In this document: positions 8,284-18,094 of the stretch, piece by piece
Position numbering within the stretch: the stretch's first letter is position 1
Layout: every line of letters starts with the position of its first letter
DNA from: VRUE01 sp963729995
Lineage (GTDB): Bacteria; Actinomycetota; Thermoleophilia; Solirubrobacterales; 70-9
DNA: 64,000 bases
Assembly (NCBI GenBank): GCA_963729995.1
Contig: CAVSPF010000003.1
Span: 434,001 to 498,000, forward strand
Direction: 5' to 3'
The notes under the pieces: model-generated
The model's database searches: none
What the model was told of the DNA's origin: nothing
What the model saw: the letters and a program-made list of their open reading frames with translations, nothing else
Position numbers and translations under genes: made by a program

Positions 8284-10311
8284 ATGCTGAGCGCCTCGCG
8301 CTATCTGCTGGGCGTCGCCGAGGTCGGCCTGCTCGCCGGCTTCGCCACCCTCGGCGCCGCCCAGCTTCGCCGCCGTCTCCTGCCGGACCTCCCAGGCGCT
8401 CCAGCTCACCTCGCCACAGCCGTCCTCGCGCTCGCCCTCCTCATCTGGACCGCCGAGCTGCTCGGCAGCTTCAGCCTCTTCGAGCCCGCGCCCTATCTCC
8501 TTGCCATCGCGGTCATCGGAGTTGCCTCGAGAGTGCTCGGTCCCGGAAGGTTCGCCACCTCCGCCCCTCCCGCGGGTGGCGCCGCAGGGGGGACCGCCCC
8601 CGAGGACGCTTCAGCGACCGCAGGGGGCGGTGGGTCCCCTGCGGCGACAGGACCCGCGGGCAGAAGCCCCGGTCCCTCATGGGCGACCCTGACTGCGCTG
8701 CTCATCGCCGCTGCGGCCGTGGCCCACTTCGCCGCCGGGGTTCGTCTGCGTCTAGGCACCGGGATGACCGGGTTCGACTCGACCTGGTACCACGGGCCGC
8801 TCGCGGCCGGCTTCTTCCAGACCGGGAACACGTTCGACCTGCACTTCATCGCGCCCCAGTACCTGGCGTGGTTCTACCCGGCCAATGCGGAGCTCTTCCA
8901 CGCGATCGGGATGGCGGCCTTCAGCCGCGACATCCTGTCTCCGCTGCTCAATCTCGGTTGGCTCCTGGGGTGCCTGGTCGCTGCCTGGTGCATCGGGCGG
9001 CCATTCCGGGTCGCGCCGGTGTCGCTTGCATTGGGGGCGATCGCGCTGAGCATCCCGGCGCTGGCCGATCAAGCCGGGGAGGCGCGGAACGATCTCGCCG
9101 CGACCTTCTTCCTGCTCGCTTCCGTGGCGATCGCCGTCAATGCGTGGCAGGCGCGATCGGGCCGGAGGCTGTCAACGGGGACGCTCGCGATCGTCGGGCT
9201 GGCGGCGGGGCTGGCGGCCGGCACCAAGCTCAACTTCCTGGCGCCGGCGACGGCGCTTGTGATCGGGCTCGTCGCGATCTCCCCGCGGGGATCCAGGTGG
9301 CGCGCCCTGCTTGCGGCGGGCCTGCCCGCCCTGGCGGGGGGTGGCTACTGGTACCTGCGGAATCTGGTCCACGCCGGCAATCCGCTTCCCTGGGTGCGCC
9401 ATCTGGGGCCGATCTCGCTCCCTGCCCCCCAGCAGCCGCTGGGAGGCCGTGAGGGGCACAGCGTCTTCGAATACCTGACCGACGGCTCGGTCTGGTCGCA
9501 CTGGTTCCTGCCGGGGCTGCACGATGGGTTCGGGCTCGCCTGGCCGCTCCTCGCCGGGCTGACGCTCGCCGGGTTGCTGCTTTGCATCGGGCGCGGGGCG
9601 AGCCCGTTGCTGCGGGTGCTCGGGGTGGTCGGGCTCGTCGCGGCGCTGGCCTGGCTGTTCGCGCCCACCTCGGCCGAGGGCCCGGCGGGGATGCCACGCG
9701 GGTTCGAGTCCGGACTGCGCTACTTGACACCGACCCTGGTCCTCGGGATGGCGCTGCTGCCGCTGACGCCCCTCCTGAGGCAGCGGATCAGCCGCTGGGC
9801 GTCGCTGGGCCCCCGCCGGCGGTGGTCGATTCCCACGCGGGTGGTGGCCGTGCTCGGAGCGTTGCTCGCAGTGGCGGCGGTCGCCCTCGGCTACCGCGAG
9901 CAGCGCGTCTACCTGGAGCACCGGTACGCCAAGCCGGACTTCACGACCCAGGGCCTCGATGCCGTCTTCCGCTGGGCGCGCTCGGTCTCGGGCGCCCGCA
10001 TCGCCACGACCAGCACCCGCCAGTACCCGCTGTTCGGCACCGACCTCTCCAACCATGTCCAGTTCGTCGGCATCGCACGCCCTCACGGGGGCTTTGTCGC
10101 GCCCGCCTCCTGCCGGGCTTGGCGTCGCGCCCTGAACGCCGGCAGCTACGACTACGTGGTGGCCACCCGCGACCGCATCGAACCCGGCAAGCCCACCTAC
10201 CCGCCAACAGCCCGCTGGACCGAAGCCCCCGGCGCAACGGCAATCCTCCGCAAACCCCCCACAGTCGTCTTCAAGCTAACGGCCCCCCTGGATCCATCGA
10301 CCTGCCCCTGA
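8284..10311 (+). CDS. Polytopic membrane protein, putative GT-C type glycosyltransferase
   Basis: The 675-aa protein has about a dozen predicted membrane segments. Between the early helices an acidic motif GFDSTWYHGPLAAGFF is followed by LHFIAPQYLAWFYPANAELFH. This resembles the aspartate-bearing first extracytoplasmic loop of polyprenyl-phosphate-dependent GT-C enzymes. A second acidic patch is AGEARNDLAATFF. The C-terminus is a soluble extracytoplasmic domain of about 130 residues. A Gly/Ala/Pro-rich linker (about residues 96-130) interrupts the N-terminal region. It follows murJ directly, consistent with envelope work, but donor and acceptor cannot be inferred. Confidence 0.6.
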   Translation: MLSASRYLLGVAEVGLLAGFATLGAAQLRRRLLPDLPGAPAHLATAVLALALLIWTAELLGSFSLFEPAPYLLAIAVIGVASRVLGPGRFATSAPPAGGAAGGTAPEDASATAGGGGSPAATGPAGRSPGPSWATLTALLIAAAAVAHFAAGVRLRLGTGMTGFDSTWYHGPLAAGFFQTGNTFDLHFIAPQYLAWFYPANAELFHAIGMAAFSRDILSPLLNLGWLLGCLVAAWCIGRPFRVAPVSLALGAIALSIPALADQAGEARNDLAATFFLLASVAIAVNAWQARSGRRLSTGTLAIVGLAAGLAAGTKLNFLAPATALVIGLVAISPRGSRWRALLAAGLPALAGGGYWYLRNLVHAGNPLPWVRHLGPISLPAPQQPLGGREGHSVFEYLTDGSVWSHWFLPGLHDGFGLAWPLLAGLTLAGLLLCIGRGASPLLRVLGVVGLVAALAWLFAPTSAEGPAGMPRGFESGLRYLTPTLVLGMALLPLTPLLRQRISRWASLGPRRRWSIPTRVVAVLGALLAVAAVALGYREQRVYLEHRYAKPDFTTQGLDAVFRWARSVSGARIATTSTRQYPLFGTDLSNHVQFVGIARPHGGFVAPASCRAWRRALNAGSYDYVVATRDRIEPGKPTYPPTARWTEAPGATAILRKPPTVVFKLTAPLDPSTCP

Positions 10312-10333
10312 TCGACACAGAAGCGCTCAGGTA

Positions 10334-10462
10334 GCAGGGGATTGGGGCTGCCTTGACGGCGCCTCCCCCCGGCACCGCGGAGTGGTTCCTGCCCCGAAGG
10401 GGCACCAAATTCGTCCGCCGAAGGCGGACGTAGGCGCCGTCAAGGCAGCCCCAGTCCCCTGC
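10334..10462. repeat. Long intergenic palindrome L1 with two inner hairpins, upstream of lepA
   Basis: A 30-nt left arm (10334-10363) is complementary to 10433-10462 with one mismatch (a G-T wobble position). The 69-nt interior holds two further hairpins, TGCCCC-GAA-GGGGCA (10390-10404) and CGTCCGCC-GAA-GGCGGACG (10412-10430). The right arm ends 30 bp before the lepA start, so an RNA copy would put a large cruciform-like fold in the lepA leader. Confidence 0.85.
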
Positions 10463-10492
10463 CAAGCCCCGCTCGCCATACTCCGCGGGCCG

Positions 10493-12286
<1,794 letters not shown>

Positions 12287-12301
12287 ATAGGGTCTCCGCC
12301 C

Positions 12302-12742
12302 ATGGCGATCAAGACCGATGCAGTTGGCAAGGAGTGGCCCGCCACGACGTACGAGGTGGGCAAGGAGAAGATCAGGGAGTACGCGGCGGTGATCGGGCTC
12401 GATAACCCGGTCCACTTCGACCGCGACGCCGCCAGGGCGGCCGGCTACCGCGACGTCGTCGCGCCGCCGATGTTCTGCGTCGTCTACAGCGCCCCGGGGG
12501 TCGCGCCGGCGATGCTCGACCCCGAGGTCGGGATGAACTTCGCCGCGATGGTGCACGGCAGCCAGGAGTTCGAGTGGGGCGAGCCGGCCTGCTCCGGCGA
12601 CGAGATCACGACGAGCGCGAAGTGCCTCGAGATCTACGAGAAGGACGGCAAGGGCTTCTACGTCTTCGAGTCCAACTCGGTCAACCAGGACGGCACCCAG
12701 GTCGTGCGGGGCGTCTGGACCAACATCGTCAGGGGGGTGTGA
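12302..12742 (+). CDS. HadA-like (R)-hydroxyacyl dehydratase subunit, MaoC N-terminal fold
   Basis: The 146-aa protein has the FAS1-like/MaoC N-terminal hot-dog fold. YEVGKEKIREYAAVIGLDNPVHFDRDAARAAG is split by the usual insert and followed by VAPPMFCVVYS. It lacks the catalytic Asp-His hydratase-2 pair found in its neighbour, which is how the non-catalytic subunit of mycobacterial HadAB-type dehydratases looks. The neighbour begins 2 bp after its stop, so the two probably form a heterodimer that dehydrates 3-hydroxyacyl-ACP or -CoA. The exact chain is unknown. It starts 15 bp after lepA. Confidence 0.75.
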   Translation: MAIKTDAVGKEWPATTYEVGKEKIREYAAVIGLDNPVHFDRDAARAAGYRDVVAPPMFCVVYSAPGVAPAMLDPEVGMNFAAMVHGSQEFEWGEPACSGDEITTSAKCLEIYEKDGKGFYVFESNSVNQDGTQVVRGVWTNIVRGV

Positions 12743-12744
12743 GG

Positions 12745-13137
12745 ATGAGCGAGCTCAAGGTCGGCGACCAGGTTCCGGAGCTGCGGGTGACCCCTGACAA
12801 GTACCTGCCGCACCGCTACGCGGGCGCCTCGGGCGACTTCAACCCGATCCACATCGATCCCGAGTTCGCCAAGGTGGTCGGCCTGCCGGGCACGATCCTC
12901 CACGGCCTCTACATGATGGGCCTCGTCGCCCGCGCCAACACCGAGCTCGCGGGCGGCGATCCGCGCGCGCTGAAGCGCCTCTCGGTCCAGTTCCGCGGCA
13001 TGGGGGCGCCCGAGCAGGAGATCGTCGTCACCGGCACGGTCAAGTCGGTGGAGGGCGACCGGGTCGTCGTCGACACCGTCGCCGCTCAGGGTGACAACCA
13101 GACGATCCGCAACGCGGAGGCCGAGGTCCAGCTCTAG
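12745..13137 (+). CDS. HadB-like (R)-hydroxyacyl dehydratase, catalytic MaoC subunit
   Basis: The 130-aa hot-dog protein carries the hydratase-2 motif RYAGASGDFNPIHIDPEFAK, with the Asp and His that activate water in MaoC/HadB enzymes, followed by LPGTILHGLYMMG. ATG 12745 is 2 bp after the stop of the non-catalytic partner. The pair is likely an (R)-specific 3-hydroxyacyl dehydratase of fatty-acid elongation or a related pathway. A GC-rich hairpin at 13142-13170 closes the unit. Confidence 0.8.
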   Translation: MSELKVGDQVPELRVTPDKYLPHRYAGASGDFNPIHIDPEFAKVVGLPGTILHGLYMMGLVARANTELAGGDPRALKRLSVQFRGMGAPEQEIVVTGTVKSVEGDRVVVDTVAAQGDNQTIRNAEAEVQL

Positions 13138-13141
13138 GCGT

Positions 13142-13170
13142 GAAGCGGGCCGGGCACCCGGCCCCGCTTC
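13142..13170 (+). terminator. GC-rich hairpin after the dehydratase pair
   Basis: GAAGCGGG and CCCGCTTC arms enclose a second CCGG/CCGG pairing around a short loop, with one bulged G. The hairpin lies 5 bp after the dehydratase stop and 16 bp before hrcA. No clear T-run follows, so termination is only plausible. Confidence 0.4.
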
Positions 13171-13185
13171 TACACTGCAGAGGGC

Positions 13186-14214
13186 ATGCTTTCCCAGAGA
13201 CAGGAGCTGATTCTGAGGTTGGTCGTCGACGCTTACCTGGCGTCGGGCAGGCCCGTCGCTTCGAAGCCGATCGCTGAGAATCCCGACGTCGAATGGAGGG
13301 CCTCGACCGTTCGCGCGGAGCTGGCGGCGCTGGAGGCCGCCGGATACCTGACTCATCCGCATACCTCGGCGGGGAGGATCCCGACGGATTCCGGTTATCG
13401 ATGCTACGTCGATCTGCTGCTGGCGTCGGGACTGCCGCAGGCGGACGCCGGGGTCGAGCTGCAGCTGTCGCGGCTGCGGCGGGAGATCGACGACGCGATG
13501 CGGGAGACGATCACGGCGCTGGCCCAGGTCACCGACCTGATGGCCCTGGCCACGGCGCCGGCGCCCAACTTGGCGGCGACGATTCACAGCGTCGAGGTGC
13601 TGCGCCTGAGCCCGACCAAGCTGATGGTGATCGCGATCGCGTCGACCGGCGCCGTAGCCAAGCGGGTGTTCGACTTCGACGAGCCGGTCGATCCCGGCTT
13701 GGTCGAGTGGGCCTCGAGCTACCTGAACGAGTCACTGGCGGGAATGGGCGTGGGAGCGCGGATGATCTCCAACCGCCTTGCGGACCCTGAGCTGGGGCGG
13801 GTGGAGACCGGCTTCGTCGAAACCCTGGGTGCCGCATTCACGGAGCTCGAGCACGAGGCGGGGGACACCCTCTATATGGAGGGAGCGTCGCGCCTGCTCT
13901 CCGAGGAGCACGTCGACGACCTGCCCAGAGCCGACAAGCTGATGACCGCGCTGGAGCGACGCGCAAGCGTGTTGGGGATGCTGCGCTCCGCGCTCGACGA
14001 GCGCTCGGTCTTCCTTTGGATCGGAGGCGAGAACCCCCAGCCGGAGCTCCGCTCGGTCAGCGTGGTCGGCGCCAACTACGGCCTCGCCCACCGCAACCTC
14101 GGCTCGGTCGGCGTTGTCGGACCGCTGCGGATGGACTATGCGACGGCGATCGCCTCGGTGCGCGGCGCGGCCCGCGAGCTGTCGCGCTACTGCGAGACCG
14201 TCTACGGCAGCTGA
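13186..14214 (+). CDS. hrcA: Heat-inducible transcription repressor HrcA
   Basis: HrcA represses groE/dnaK-type heat-shock operons by binding CIRCE elements. The 342-aa protein has the N-terminal winged-helix (LSQRQELILRLVVDAYLASG, then PDVEWRASTVRAELAALE and THPHTSAGRIPTDSGYR, the last two being strong HrcA signatures). A GAF-like ligand region and dimerisation core follow. dnaJ begins 3 bp after its stop. I found no CIRCE (TTAGCACTC-N9-GAGTGCTAA) directly upstream, so self-repression at this site is not supported. Confidence 0.95.
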   Translation: MLSQRQELILRLVVDAYLASGRPVASKPIAENPDVEWRASTVRAELAALEAAGYLTHPHTSAGRIPTDSGYRCYVDLLLASGLPQADAGVELQLSRLRREIDDAMRETITALAQVTDLMALATAPAPNLAATIHSVEVLRLSPTKLMVIAIASTGAVAKRVFDFDEPVDPGLVEWASSYLNESLAGMGVGARMISNRLADPELGRVETGFVETLGAAFTELEHEAGDTLYMEGASRLLSEEHVDDLPRADKLMTALERRASVLGMLRSALDERSVFLWIGGENPQPELRSVSVVGANYGLAHRNLGSVGVVGPLRMDYATAIASVRGAARELSRYCETVYGS

Positions 14215-14217
14215 GTC

Positions 14218-14886
14218 ATGCCACGGGACTACTACGAGATCCTCGGTGTGGGCCGGGATGCCTCCGCGACGGAGGTGAAGAGGGCCTTCCGCGGCCTCGC
14301 CCGGGAGCTGCACCCTGACGTCAACGACCACGATCCCCAGGCGGAGGAGAAGTTCAAGGCGGCGGCGGAAGCCTACGAGGTGCTCTCCGATCCCGAGCGG
14401 CGCCGTACCTACGATGCCTACGGCCACCAGGGCCTGCGCTCGGGAGGCTTCCCACCGGGAGGCGGCTTTGGCTCGGTTGAGGAGATCTTCCAGGCCTTCT
14501 TCGGGGGGAGCGGCTTCGGCTTCGAGGTGAGACGGGGGCCGATGCGCGGCCAGGACCTGATCCATACGGTCGAGATCTCGGCGGTCGAGGCGATGCTGGG
14601 AACCAAGATCCTCGTCCCCAGCCACGAGGGCGAGCGCGAGGTCGAGCTGCCGCCGGGAACCCAGCATGGAGCGCATTACGCCCTGCGGGGAAACGGGATG
14701 CCGGGTTCCGGCGGCGGACCGCCCGGTGATCTGGTGATCGCCGTCCAGGTCATCGTCCCCACCGACCTCTCCGAGGAGCAGCGCGAGCTGGCGCGGAAGC
14801 TCGGCGAGACGCTCGAGCCCCGCAACCTCCGTTCCCAGCGCGGCCACGAGAACTTCTTCTCTCGCGTTCGCCGGGCGTTCGGTTGA
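14218..14886 (+). CDS. dnaJ: DnaJ-family J-domain co-chaperone without zinc finger
   Basis: The J-domain spans residues 1-70 with the HPD catalytic motif in LARELHPDVNDHDP and stimulates DnaK ATPase. A Gly/Phe region follows (GGFPPGGGFGSVEEIFQAFFGG), then a single substrate-binding region (MRGQDLIHTVEISAVEAMLG to LVIAVQVIVPTDLSEEQ). The protein is 222 aa against about 370 for classical DnaJ. It contains no cysteine at all, so the CxxCxGxG zinc repeats are absent. It is therefore a type II/CbpA-like protein in the hrcA-linked position. Its stop overlaps prmA by 4 bp. Confidence 0.9.
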   Translation: MPRDYYEILGVGRDASATEVKRAFRGLARELHPDVNDHDPQAEEKFKAAAEAYEVLSDPERRRTYDAYGHQGLRSGGFPPGGGFGSVEEIFQAFFGGSGFGFEVRRGPMRGQDLIHTVEISAVEAMLGTKILVPSHEGEREVELPPGTQHGAHYALRGNGMPGSGGGPPGDLVIAVQVIVPTDLSEEQRELARKLGETLEPRNLRSQRGHENFFSRVRRAFG

Positions 14887-15701
14887 TTCGCCTCGCGGTC
14901 CGCTGCACACCCGAGCAGGCGGAGCTGGTGCTTGCCGAGCTGACGGTGCTGGTGCCCAACGGGGTCGAGGAGGAACAGGGCCCCGGCTACGTCGAGTACG
15001 CGATCTACGGCGGTGAGGGGGAGCTGCCCGAGCTCGGCGAGATCGAGGCGGCGGCGGGGGACGGCCTCGTCGAGGTCGTCGCCACGGAGGTTCCCGACGA
15101 CTGGGCCGATCGCTGGCAGGACTTCCACAAGCCGTTCCTGGTCGGCGAGCGCCTCTGGGTGCGTCCCTCCTGGGAGGAGCCGCGCGACGGCGCCATCGAC
15201 CTGGTCATCGATCCAGGCCGCGCCTTTGGAACCGGCGCCCACCCGACGACCCGCCTCTCCCTTGAGCTGTTGCTCGAGCTGGGCGAGGCCGGGAGCGCCG
15301 GCGGCCCGCTGACGGATCTGGGCACCGGCTCCGGCGTCCTCGCGATTGCCGCCGCCAAGCTCGGCTGGGGCCCGGTGCGCGGTTACGACCACGAGGCGGT
15401 CGCCCTGGAAGTCGCGGCGGAAAACGCCGAGGCCAACGGCGTCGACGTCGCGCTCGAGCGCGTCAACCTCCGCGAGCGCCTGCCATCCCTGGCCCCAACC
15501 GTCGTCGCCAACATGACCGCCCCAGTGCTCACCGCAGTGGCATCTCAGCTTGCGGCCGATCGGGCCCCCGCGACGCTGATCTGCTCCGGCCTGCTCCCCG
15601 CCGAGGTCGACGAGATCGCCGCCGCATTCGCCCCCGCCGGCCTCACCGAGGCCGGCCGCCGCCGCGACGGCGACTGGGCCGCCCTGCTGCTCAGAGCCTA
15701 G
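14883..15701 (+). CDS. prmA: Ribosomal protein L11 methyltransferase
   Basis: PrmA trimethylates ribosomal protein L11. The protein has a short N-terminal recognition domain, then WADRWQDFHKPFLVGERLWV, the family signature DPGRAFGTGAHPTTRLSLEL, and the SAM-binding loop LTDLGTGSGVLAIAAAKLG. The TTG start at 14883 overlaps the dnaJ stop. The stop codon TAG (15699-15701) consists of the TA target duplication plus the first G of an inserted IS. Removing the whole IS stack would restore TAG followed by the sequence at 19254, so the protein end appears unchanged. Confidence 0.94.
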   Translation: MIRLAVRCTPEQAELVLAELTVLVPNGVEEEQGPGYVEYAIYGGEGELPELGEIEAAAGDGLVEVVATEVPDDWADRWQDFHKPFLVGERLWVRPSWEEPRDGAIDLVIDPGRAFGTGAHPTTRLSLELLLELGEAGSAGGPLTDLGTGSGVLAIAAAKLGWGPVRGYDHEAVALEVAAENAEANGVDVALERVNLRERLPSLAPTVVANMTAPVLTAVASQLAADRAPATLICSGLLPAEVDEIAAAFAPAGLTEAGRRRDGDWAALLLRA

Positions 15702-16857
15702 TGACCTGAGTCGTTAGTTCACAGGCATATCTCCATCGCCGTCGAAGTCGTCGCCATCGCAAGCGACGATGGGAGGCCTCATGCCCCGACGTGTGGATGT
15801 CGAGCTCAGCGAGGAGGAGCGAGAGGTGCTCGAGCGCTGGGCCAGGCGCCCGAAGAGCGCCCAGGCTCTGGCGCTGCGCTGCCGGATCGTGTTGGCGGCG
15901 GCCGACGGCGAGCAAAGCAAGGAGATCGCGGCTCGGCTGGGCTGCAGCACACAGACGGTGGGGCGCTGGAGAGGACGCTTCGCCAAGCGCGGCCTCGACG
16001 GCCTGCACGACGAGCCGCGCCCGGGCAAGCCACGGCAGATCACCGACGAGGACGTCGAGCGAGTGATCGTCAAGACGCTGGAGGAGCAGCCCTCCAACGC
16101 GACCCACTGGTCGACCCGCCAAATGGCAGCCGCCACCGGGATGAGCCAGACCGCGATCAGCCGGATCTGGCGCGCCTTCGGGCTGAAGCCCCACCGCGCC
16201 GAGCACTTCAAGCTCTCGCCCGACCCGCAGTTCGTCGACAAGGTGAGAGACATCGTCGGGCTCTACCTCAACCCGCCCGAGGCGGCGGTGGTGCTCTGCG
16301 TCGATGAGAAGTCCCAGATCCAGGCCCTCGAGCGCTCCTCGCCGATCCTGCCACTGATGCCGGGCGTGCCCGAGCGCCACACCCACGACTACGTGCGCAA
16401 CGGCACCACGAACCTCTACGCCGCGCTCGACCTCGCCTCCGGTCAGGTGATCGCCGAGATGACTCCCAGGCATCGCGCCGATGAGTTCCGCCGGTTCCTC
16501 AACCTGATCGAGCACTCGGTGCCAGAGGGCCTCGACGTCCATGTCGTGCTCGACAACTCCTCGACCCATAAGACGCCCTCGATCCAGCGCTGGCTGCAGC
16601 GCCACCCGCGCTTCACCTTGCACTTCACACCCACCTACAGCTCCTGGCTGAACCTCGTCGAGCGCTGGTTCGCCGAGCTGACCACGAAGTGGATCAAGCG
16701 CGGCTCCCATCGCTCGGTCCGCGACCTCGTCGCCTCGATCCGCACCTGGATCGCCAACTGGAACGACGAACCCAAGCCCTATGTCTGGCACAAGAGCGCA
16801 GACGAGATCCTCGACAGCCTCGCCTCCTACTGCCAGCGGATCAACGACTCAGGTCAC
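15701..16857 (+). mobile_element. IS630-type element, copy 1 (IS-a)
   Basis: The element is 1157 bp, bounded by inverted repeats GTGACCTGAGTCGTT (15 bp) and flanked by TA dinucleotides (15699-15700 and 16858-16859). The left flank is C before TA and the right flank is G after TA, so the target reads CTAG. IS630-family elements are known to duplicate TA and to favour CTAG. Copies 2 and 3 have identical length, ends and encoded protein, implying recent movement. The left TA plus first base forms the prmA stop codon. Confidence 0.95.
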
Positions 16858-16860
16858 TAG
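15781..16860 (+). CDS. IS630-type DDE transposase (IS-a copy 1)
   Basis: This transposase has an N-terminal helix-turn-helix (KEIAARLGCSTQTVGRWRGR) and a second HTH (QMAAATGMSQTAISRIWRAF). The DDE catalytic core has D in VLCVDEKSQ, D in VHVVLDNSSTHKT and E in SSWLNLVERWFAEL (residues 179, 262 and 298 counted from the alternative start). GGGAGG 4 nt before ATG 15781 favours that start over ATG 15769. The gene has no stop of its own. It reads GGT CAC and then TAG, in which TA is the duplicated target and G is host sequence. Confidence 0.93.
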   Translation: MPRRVDVELSEEEREVLERWARRPKSAQALALRCRIVLAAADGEQSKEIAARLGCSTQTVGRWRGRFAKRGLDGLHDEPRPGKPRQITDEDVERVIVKTLEEQPSNATHWSTRQMAAATGMSQTAISRIWRAFGLKPHRAEHFKLSPDPQFVDKVRDIVGLYLNPPEAAVVLCVDEKSQIQALERSSPILPLMPGVPERHTHDYVRNGTTNLYAALDLASGQVIAEMTPRHRADEFRRFLNLIEHSVPEGLDVHVVLDNSSTHKTPSIQRWLQRHPRFTLHFTPTYSSWLNLVERWFAELTTKWIKRGSHRSVRDLVASIRTWIANWNDEPKPYVWHKSADEILDSLASYCQRINDSGH

Positions 16861-18092
16861 TAGACCTATCCGCAAGTTCGCTCAGGCAGCCAGCCTCAGT
16901 TCCGACTCTCGATCGGCGACCCTGGCCAACACTCGCTCCAGGTCGGAGCGTGTGAACGTCCACTCGAACGGTCGGGCGATCTCGGCGTAGCGCCCCTGAA
17001 AGGTGAGCAGCCGCTCGCTGAGTTCCTCCAGGGAGTCGAAGTCGTTGGGGGTGAGCGCCTTGCGCTGCACGATCGAGAAGTAGAGCTCGATTTGGTTGAG
17101 CCAGGAGGCGTGAATCGGCAGGTGGATCAGGCGCAGGTTTTCGTAGGCGCCCTGCAGGCGATCGATTGAGGCCTGGCCGGCGTGGGAGGAGCCGTTGTCG
17201 ACAACCCAGAACACCCGGCGGGCCGAGGCATAGGGCTCGGCGCTCATCACCTCCTCGACGAGGCGGCCGAAGGGCTCGATCCCGGTCTTCTCCTCGACCC
17301 GGCCGAAGAGGTTGGCGTGGTGGACGTCCCAGGCGGCGAGATAGGCCAGGGTGCCGCCTCGGCGGTACTCGAACTCGACCAGGGATGGGCGCCCCGGCGC
17401 CGGGGGCAGGGTCCGGTGGCGGCGGCCCAACGCCTGCAACTGGGACTTCTCGTCGGCGGAGATCACGTACTCGTCGGGGCGCAGGCGGCGGCCTTCGAAG
17501 CGCCGCTGGTAGAGATCGAGCACCGGCGCGGCCTTGGCGGCAAAGTCGGGGTCGCGGGGAAAGAGCCAGGAACGCACCTGCCAGGGCTTGATCGCTGCAT
17601 CGTGCAACCAGCGCCAGATCGTCGTCGCCGAGGCCTCGGTGACGCCGCGCTCGATCACCAGCTGGTGCAGCTCAGTGCGCGTGAAGCGGCCGAGCGGCAA
17701 GCCGTGGACGGCGGGCAGCTCGCAGGCGATCGCCTTGACCTCGGCGACCTGCTCCGGGGGGAAAACGGCGCGGGCGTCCCGCGCGTTGGAGATCGGTGAG
17801 TCCCTCGAGCCGCTGGGCGCTGAATCTTCGTCGCCACTTGCCGACGCACTCCGGGGTGCAGTCCAGCCGCTCGGCGATCCACCCGTCGGTCTCACCGGCC
17901 GCGGAGTAGAGGATCATCCGCGCTCGCTGGACCTCGCGGAAGGGACGGGTCTCCGAGCGAGCGAAGCGCTCCAGCTCACTGCGCTCCTCCTCGCTCAGCT
18001 CGATCTCGATCTTCGGGGCCACTGCGGTGAGGTTCATCGCCCGCTGCCGAGATCCTGCTGATCCGCCTGAACGTATTTTCGGGCGGGTCTAC
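16860..18092 (-). mobile_element. Second IS630-type element (IS-b) sandwiched between two IS-a copies
   Basis: The element is 1233 bp with imperfect inverted repeats of about 28 bp (21 matches) that begin GTAGACC and end TCAGGC. It is flanked by TA at 16858-16859 and 18093-18094, which are also the TA duplications of the neighbouring IS-a copies. Its transposase is unrelated at close range to that of IS-a and reads on the minus strand. Its ends (G at the start, C at the end) generate CTAG at both junctions, the target used by IS-a. Confidence 0.88.
16882..18037 (-). pseudogene. IS630-type transposase of IS-b, split by a frameshift at a C6 run
   Basis: The first frame starts at ATG 18037 (MNLTAVAPKIEIELSEEERS) and encodes the HTH region to RAGRPRRFPP. 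The second frame runs from about AVFPPEQVAEVK to the stop at 16882. It carries the DDE core: D in VISADEKSQLQAL, D in FWVVDNGSSHAG, E in HASWLNQIELYFSI. The frames overlap at a run of six C on the coding strand (17756-17761). With five C, one continuous protein RFPPEQVAEVK would result. It may be an inactivating mutation, a programmed +1 shift, or an assembly error. Confidence 0.8.
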
Positions 18093-18094
18093 TA

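Noticed and set aside
6540..9452. 970-codon plus-strand frame across murJ and the next gene
   Set aside because: Its product is Arg/Pro/Ala-rich without motifs, and the true genes in another frame have clear family signatures.
13138..13185. CIRCE operator upstream of hrcA
   Set aside because: No TTAGCACTC-N9-GAGTGCTAA or near match is present; the symmetry here is a GC-rich hairpin.
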